A DNA stretch of 8,873 bases from Thermotogaceae bacterium (GTDB taxonomy: Bacteria > Thermotogota > Thermotogae > B21-G9 > HyVt-16), in the NCBI GenBank assembly GCA_011043375.1, contig DQYP01000165.1:1-8873 (forward strand), read 5' to 3'. The position numbers and the translations under genes are program-made. This document shows positions 5,434-8,873 of the stretch, piece by piece (within the stretch, counting starts at the first letter, position 1; the number at the start of each line of letters is the position of its first letter). Under the pieces are notes generated by a model, which saw nothing but the letters and a program-made list of their open reading frames with translations, was not told where the DNA came from and ran no database searches.

Positions 5434-6583
5434 ACTGGCTGATGCTGTAAACCGTTTCGGTGCCAGGCTGGCTGGCAGAAATAAACTCACCCCCTTGCAA
5501 TTAAAGGTACTTGAGAAAATAGTACAGTGCCGCACAGCAGCTCCTGGCGGCCACGAAGAAGCTTGTGATAACTGTGGTGCCGTACGTTACAGTTACAACA
5601 GCTGTGGCGACAGGCATTGTCCCAAATGCCAGGCTGTCAAACAGGCATTCTGGATCGATGATCTGGTGCAAAGCACACTGCCAGTAAAACATTATCACAT
5701 TGTTTTTACAGTTCCACACCATTTGAATACCGTTTGTCTGCACAACCAAAGATTGTATTACAACCTGCTTTTTAGCGCTGTATGGCATACCCTGCGTAGT
5801 TTCGGGTACTCATATTTTGGGGTTGAAAATGGTGCTGTGGCAGTGCTGCACACTTGGGGCCAGAACATGAGTTTTCATCCGCATATTCATTGCCTCGTCC
5901 CGGCGGCAGGGTATACCCTCGATGGTAAATGGAAAAACATAGGTCATTCAGGGAAATACCTTTATTCCATACATCAACTGAGCAATGCCTTCAAAGGTAA
6001 GTTCCTTGACAGTCTGAAGCGTGCTTTACAAAGACAAGATAAGTTACTGCTCTTCAACGATAAAGTGCAACAGACATATGCAGCCCGGTGGGTAGTGCAT
6101 TGTGAGCCATCACTGGCAAGCGCTGAACACGTGGTAAGATACCTGGGACAATACACGCACAGGGTTGCCATTACCAACCAGCGTATTTTAAATATCTCCG
6201 GTGATAAAGTAACATTCATAGCTAAGGACTATCGCGACAGGGCTGTTAAAAAACCTGTTACCCTCAGTGGTGTTGAGTTCCTGCGCCGTTTCTCCATGCA
6301 TATATTGCCAGTGAGGTTTGTTAAAATCAGACGTTATGGTATTTATAACCACACTACCAAACGCAATCTTGACTTACAGTTTGATTTGCCGGAGAAACCC
6401 GACATCGATAAACTGATAAAGCAAAAAGAAGGACCAGAAACAAATCAGGAGCGTTTCGAACGGCTTACGGGCTTTAATCCTTGTCTGTGCCCGATATGTA
6501 AAAAAGGCCGGATGAAAGCAGTAAGGGAACTGCCACGTATACGTTCACCAGGATACTTACTTATGAAACAGTTACACGCATAA
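5417..6583 (+). CDS. IS91-family HUH transposase
   Basis: Rolling-circle-type transposase of 388 residues from the ATG at 5417. That start is preferred over the in-frame ATG at 5351, which lies deep inside the recombinase frame. The N-terminal zinc-binding region has Cys50, Cys53, Cys63, His67, Cys68 and Cys71 (CDNC, then CGDRHCPKC). The metal-binding HUH motif is FHPHIHCL, with His154, His156 and His158. The nicking tyrosines are in YLGQYTHRVAI, Tyr242 and Tyr246, the YxxxY spacing of IS91 itself. A C-terminal CPIC motif (358-361) follows. No frameshift or stop is seen, so it may be active even though the partner recombinase is broken. It overlaps the recombinase gene by 17 bp. Confidence 0.93.
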   Translation: MRTKFELADAVNRFGARLAGRNKLTPLQLKVLEKIVQCRTAAPGGHEEACDNCGAVRYSYNSCGDRHCPKCQAVKQAFWIDDLVQSTLPVKHYHIVFTVPHHLNTVCLHNQRLYYNLLFSAVWHTLRSFGYSYFGVENGAVAVLHTWGQNMSFHPHIHCLVPAAGYTLDGKWKNIGHSGKYLYSIHQLSNAFKGKFLDSLKRALQRQDKLLLFNDKVQQTYAARWVVHCEPSLASAEHVVRYLGQYTHRVAITNQRILNISGDKVTFIAKDYRDRAVKKPVTLSGVEFLRRFSMHILPVRFVKIRRYGIYNHTTKRNLDLQFDLPEKPDIDKLIKQKEGPETNQERFERLTGFNPCLCPICKKGRMKAVRELPRIRSPGYLLMKQLHA

Positions 6584-6617
6584 TAACAGGAAGTAATAAT
6601 TTGCGTTTAAGCCGCAA

Positions 6618-6689
6618 GCGGGGAAGGTATACCCTATAGTTAGCAAAAAGGGTCGAAAACAACCTTTTTTTATCTTTAATTATCCCCGC
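6618..6689. repeat. GCGGGGA/TCCCCGC inverted pair at the IS91 right end
   Basis: GCGGGGA (6618-6624) and TCCCCGC (6683-6689) are perfectly complementary and enclose the A/T hairpin at 6645-6669. IS91-family right ends (oriIS) contain secondary structure recognised by the transposase, so this may be part of that site. Apart from it, the non-coding stretch 6584-6753 shows nothing I can name. Confidence 0.45.
6645..6671 (+). terminator. Possible terminator after the IS91 transposase
   Basis: AAAAAGG (6645-6651) and CCTTTTT (6663-6669) form a 7-bp stem with an 11-nt loop, ending in a run of seven T. The stem is mostly A-T, so strength is doubtful. It is enclosed by the GCGGGGA/TCCCCGC inverted pair and may instead belong to the IS91 right-end (ori) structure. 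Confidence 0.4.
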
Positions 6690-6753
6690 AGGAGGTTTAA
6701 CAAACAAAAAAACCTTCAATACTTCAAAGAACGATTATCCTTTTTTATCTCAA

Positions 6754-6855
6754 AATCCTTAAAAACCCTCAATAAATACATAGCAACCCGGCCGGTATTT
6801 AGTCCAACACCGACTCCTCACTTGGCCTTGCAGACCGTTCAGAGTCCTATTTATT
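6754..6855. repeat. 102-bp direct repeat, copy 2
   Basis: Second copy of the repeat at 3544-3645, 101 of 102 bases identical and in the same orientation. It ends 11 bp beyond the stop codon of the BFD-like gene. The bases just outside both ends differ between the copies, so the repeated unit has sharp edges. The near identity suggests a recent duplication or ongoing homogenisation. Confidence 0.9.
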
Positions 6856-6866
6856 AACCACAGTAA

Positions 6867-7049
6867 TTACTTCCCGTTTATTTCATCAAGGATTTCTTGA
6901 ATATCATCTTGACATTGTCCGCAAACTGTCCCTGCTTCTGTTTCTTCACCAACTTCTTCAACGGTTTTCAAACTCTTTTCTTTTATGGCTTTTACTATGG
7001 TGCTTTTATAAACATCCATGCAAGTGCATATTAATACATCCTCTTCCAT
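6867..7049 (-). CDS. BFD-like [2Fe-2S] protein
   Basis: A 60-residue protein of the bacterioferritin-associated ferredoxin (BFD-like) family. It has the four cluster cysteines in the usual layout: Cys8 and Cys10 in ICTCMDV, Cys43 and Cys46 in TVCGQCQDDI. This fold binds one [2Fe-2S] cluster. It starts 11 bp after the hcp stop codon on the same strand, so it is almost certainly cotranscribed with hcp. By context it may pass electrons to Hcp, taking the place of the separate reductase Hcr used in enterobacteria (inference). It is not the nitrite-reductase domain version, as nothing else is fused to it. It is acidic, cytoplasmic and intact. Confidence 0.88.
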   Translation of the reverse strand: MEEDVLICTCMDVYKSTIVKAIKEKSLKTVEEVGEETEAGTVCGQCQDDIQEILDEINGK

Positions 7050-7060
7050 ATTATTAGAAT

Positions 7061-8692
7061 TTATGCAAGTTCAAAAATTTTCATGTCCTCTTCTACTGTT
7101 TTAATGGTTTGAACACCAAATTCTTTTTGTACTGCTTCTAATAGATTTGGAGTTAACCATGCAGGAAGTGTTGGACCAACATGAGTATTTTTTATTCCCA
7201 GAAACAATAATGCAAGATGTACGATAATTGCTTTTTGCTCATACCATGCAATATTAAACACAATTGGAAGTTTGTTTATGTCATCCAAATTCAAAACTTC
7301 TTTTAGCTTCAATGCCACAAATGCCCATGAGTAGCTGTCGTTGCATTGTCCTGCGTCCAAAACTCTTGGAATGCCGTTTATATCTCCTAAGTTCAGTTTG
7401 TTGTAGCGATATTTTGCACAACCCGAAGTGAGAATTACGGTATCTTTTGGAAGTTGTTTTGCAAATTCAGTATAATATTCACGAGTTTTATGTCTTGCAT
7501 CACAACCAGACATTACGACTAATTTTTGGATTGCACCGGAATTTACCGCTTCAAGAATTTTATCAGCAAGGGCAAGGACCTGATTATGTGCAAAACCGAT
7601 TGTAATTTCGCCTGATTCTATTTTTTTGGGTGGTGGACAAGATTTAGCTAATTCAATAATTTCAGAAAAATCTTTATGCCCGTTCGGGAGTTTCTTCTCA
7701 ATTCTTTTCCATTCAGGCATACCTGTTGCTCCGGTTGTAAAAACTCTATCATTGTAAGTTGTTTTTTTACGTGGCGGAACTAAACAGTTGGTTGTAAATA
7801 AAATCGGGCCATTAAAACTCTCAAATTCTTCTAATTGACGATGCCAGGCATTACCATAATTACCAACTAAATGTTTATACTTTTTCAAATTTGGATAAGC
7901 ATTTGCGGGTAACATCTCAGAGTGTGTGTATATGTCAATTCCTTTGCCTTCGGTTTGAATTAAAAGTTGTTCTAAATCTTTTAAATCGTGTCCGCTAATT
8001 AATATGCCGGGATTTTTACCAACTCCGATATTTACCTTTGTTATTTCAGGATTTCCGAATGCTGTTGTATTTGCTTTGTCCAATAAAGCCATAACTTTTA
8101 CTGCGTATTCACCTGTTTTTACAACCCAACTAAATGCATCGTTTAATGAAATAGGTTTGGTTATCATAACCATACTTTCTTCCATGAAGTTGTAAATTTC
8201 TTGTTCTTCAAAACCAAGATTGAAGGCATGTTCAGTATAAGCAGCCATTCCTTTTACACCGAACAAAACATACTGTTTTAATCCGCGAATATCTTCGTTA
8301 GTGTCGTAGGTTAATGTTCCCACTTCTTTTGCTTTATCATAAAACTCGGCATCAGAACTGGCATTCCAACTTATAGATGAATGATTGTCAGACACCTTAA
8401 CTTTAGATTTCAAGATGTCCCGATAGCTAATACAATCTTTAATTGCATGAATTATCGACTTGTCATCAAAATTTGCATTGGTGATAGTCATAAACAAACA
8501 ATTAGTAATGTGTTTACTCTCAGCATTTGTATCAATTCCTTGTTTTCGGGCTTCGATTGTAAAATACGAAAGTCCTTGACAAGCAAATATTAACAAATCC
8601 TGAATATTAGAAGTTTCTTCGGTTTTTCCGCAAACTCCTTTTACTGTACAGCCTGTGTTTTTAACTGTTTCCTGACATTGATTACAAAACAT
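7061..8692 (-). CDS. hcp: Hybrid cluster protein (Hcp, hydroxylamine/NO reductase)
   Basis: Cytoplasmic iron-sulfur enzyme of 543 residues, the length of class I Hcp. The family is credited with hydroxylamine reduction in vitro and NO reduction or protein S-nitrosylation in vivo. The N-terminal cluster motif has Cys3, Cys6, Cys15 and Cys21 (MFCNQCQETVKNTGC, then GVCGK), the CX2CX8CX5C spacing of anaerobe-type proteins such as that of Desulfovibrio, which bind a [4Fe-4S] cluster. All eight ligands of the hybrid cluster are present: His235, Glu259, Cys303, Cys397, Cys425, Cys450, Glu485 and Lys487. These sit at a constant offset of nine from the Desulfovibrio numbering as I recall it. The BFD-like gene follows at once. 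The short upstream region ends at an IS3-family terminus, so native control may be altered. Confidence 0.97.
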   Translation of the reverse strand: MFCNQCQETVKNTGCTVKGVCGKTEETSNIQDLLIFACQGLSYFTIEARKQGIDTNAESKHITNCLFMTITNANFDDKSIIHAIKDCISYRDILKSKVKVSDNHSSISWNASSDAEFYDKAKEVGTLTYDTNEDIRGLKQYVLFGVKGMAAYTEHAFNLGFEEQEIYNFMEESMVMITKPISLNDAFSWVVKTGEYAVKVMALLDKANTTAFGNPEITKVNIGVGKNPGILISGHDLKDLEQLLIQTEGKGIDIYTHSEMLPANAYPNLKKYKHLVGNYGNAWHRQLEEFESFNGPILFTTNCLVPPRKKTTYNDRVFTTGATGMPEWKRIEKKLPNGHKDFSEIIELAKSCPPPKKIESGEITIGFAHNQVLALADKILEAVNSGAIQKLVVMSGCDARHKTREYYTEFAKQLPKDTVILTSGCAKYRYNKLNLGDINGIPRVLDAGQCNDSYSWAFVALKLKEVLNLDDINKLPIVFNIAWYEQKAIIVHLALLFLGIKNTHVGPTLPAWLTPNLLEAVQKEFGVQTIKTVEEDMKIFELA

Positions 8693-8750
8693 ATCGTTTT
8701 AATTTTAATTATTAAATCCCATTTCTGTTTCCTTCACTTGAAAACCATAC
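8693..8750 (-). other. Remaining hcp upstream region
   Basis: Only 58 bp separate the hcp start from the presumed IS3 terminus. I find no TAnnTTTG with a TTTG partner in it, nor a recognisable NO-responsive operator. The promoter may lie within the IS end, have been displaced, or be too degenerate to see. Confidence 0.5.
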
Positions 8751-8873
8751 TGAACCTACCCCAATAATTAGGACGGTTAGTTAAGCTATGCTACGTTGTT
8801 AAAATTACAATTATTTTTTTCATATTCCTCTATTGTTCGGTATCCTAATGCAGAGTGCCTCCTACGGCGGCTA
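8751..8873 (-). mobile_element. IS3-family element, one end (runs off the window)
   Basis: The plus-strand sequence TGAACCTACCCCAATAATTA starting at 8751 has the TGA...CCCC character of an IS3-family terminal inverted repeat. It lies 35 bp beyond the stop codon of a transposase reading toward it, exactly where an IS3 right end should be. The other end is outside the window. The exact boundary (8751) is inferred from the motif. Confidence 0.7.
8786..8873 (-). CDS. IS3-family transposase (OrfB), C-terminal fragment
   Basis: The last 28 residues of a transposase whose start is beyond the window edge. The frame contains RRRRHSALGYRTIEEYEK followed by a short Asn-rich tail and TAG at 8788-8786. 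The RRRHSALGY-x-TP/I-EEY pattern is the hallmark C-terminus of IS3-family integrase-type transposases (IS150/IS51-like). Nothing can be said about the rest of the gene. Confidence 0.8.
   Translation of the reverse strand, partial: SRRRRHSALGYRTIEEYEKNNCNFNNVA

Larger units (their letters stand above)
4440..6750 (+). mobile_element. IS91-family element with tyrosine recombinase gene (ends approximate)
   Basis: A tyrosine recombinase gene overlapping a downstream HUH transposase gene, an arrangement known from a subset of IS91-family elements. Such elements move by rolling-circle-like transposition, have no inverted terminal repeats and make no target duplication, so I cannot set the ends from sequence alone. 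The left end lies between the palindrome ending at 4432 and the recombinase start at 4517; the right end lies between 6584 and the repeat at 6754. It is more GC-rich than the surrounding host genes. Confidence 0.75.

Noticed and set aside
8004..8195. Plus-strand open frames within hcp (also 8381-8593)
   Set aside because: They are antisense shadows of the intact hcp gene, with no motif or promoter.

Overview
The window looks like a Bacteroidota (Bacteroidetes) chromosome. The host genes are AT-rich. The one well-formed promoter fits the Bacteroidetes consensus (TTTG, 19 bp, TAnnTTTG) rather than TTGACA/TATAAT, start codons have A/T-rich leaders without clear Shine-Dalgarno sites, and the insertion sequences are of kinds common in that phylum. 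I cannot place it to genus.

Layout: (1) 80-1418, minus strand: asnA (ammonia-dependent asparagine synthetase) with a long leader and its promoter. The leader holds two short reading frames packed with asparagine codons, each followed by an intrinsic terminator and each with a competing antiterminator. I read it as two asparagine attenuators in series, and it is the most interesting object here. (2) About 1428-3543, plus strand: an IS66-family element (tnpA, tnpB, tnpC) whose tnpC has lost its C-terminus, including the catalytic Glu. (3) 3544-3645: first copy of an unexplained 102-bp repeat. (4) 3669-4432: a pRiA4b ORF-3-like gene (minus) with an attC-like imperfect palindrome upstream of it. 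(5) About 4440-6750, plus strand: an IS91-family element with a decayed tyrosine recombinase gene overlapping an apparently intact HUH transposase. (6) 6754-6855: second copy of the 102-bp repeat, 101/102 identical. (7) 6867-8692, minus strand: a two-gene operon of hcp (hybrid cluster protein) and a small BFD-like [2Fe-2S] protein. (8) 8751-8873: one end of an IS3-family element, 58 bp upstream of hcp.

Two metabolic units, asparagine synthesis and NO/hydroxylamine detoxification, therefore flank an island of three kinds of insertion sequence plus one cassette-like gene. IS ends sit immediately upstream of both host transcription units: IS66 about 10 bp beyond the asnA -33 box, and IS3 58 bp before the hcp start. 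The asnA control region seems to have survived intact, whereas hcp shows no clear promoter of its own in the short stretch left. No rRNA, tRNA or CRISPR array was seen.
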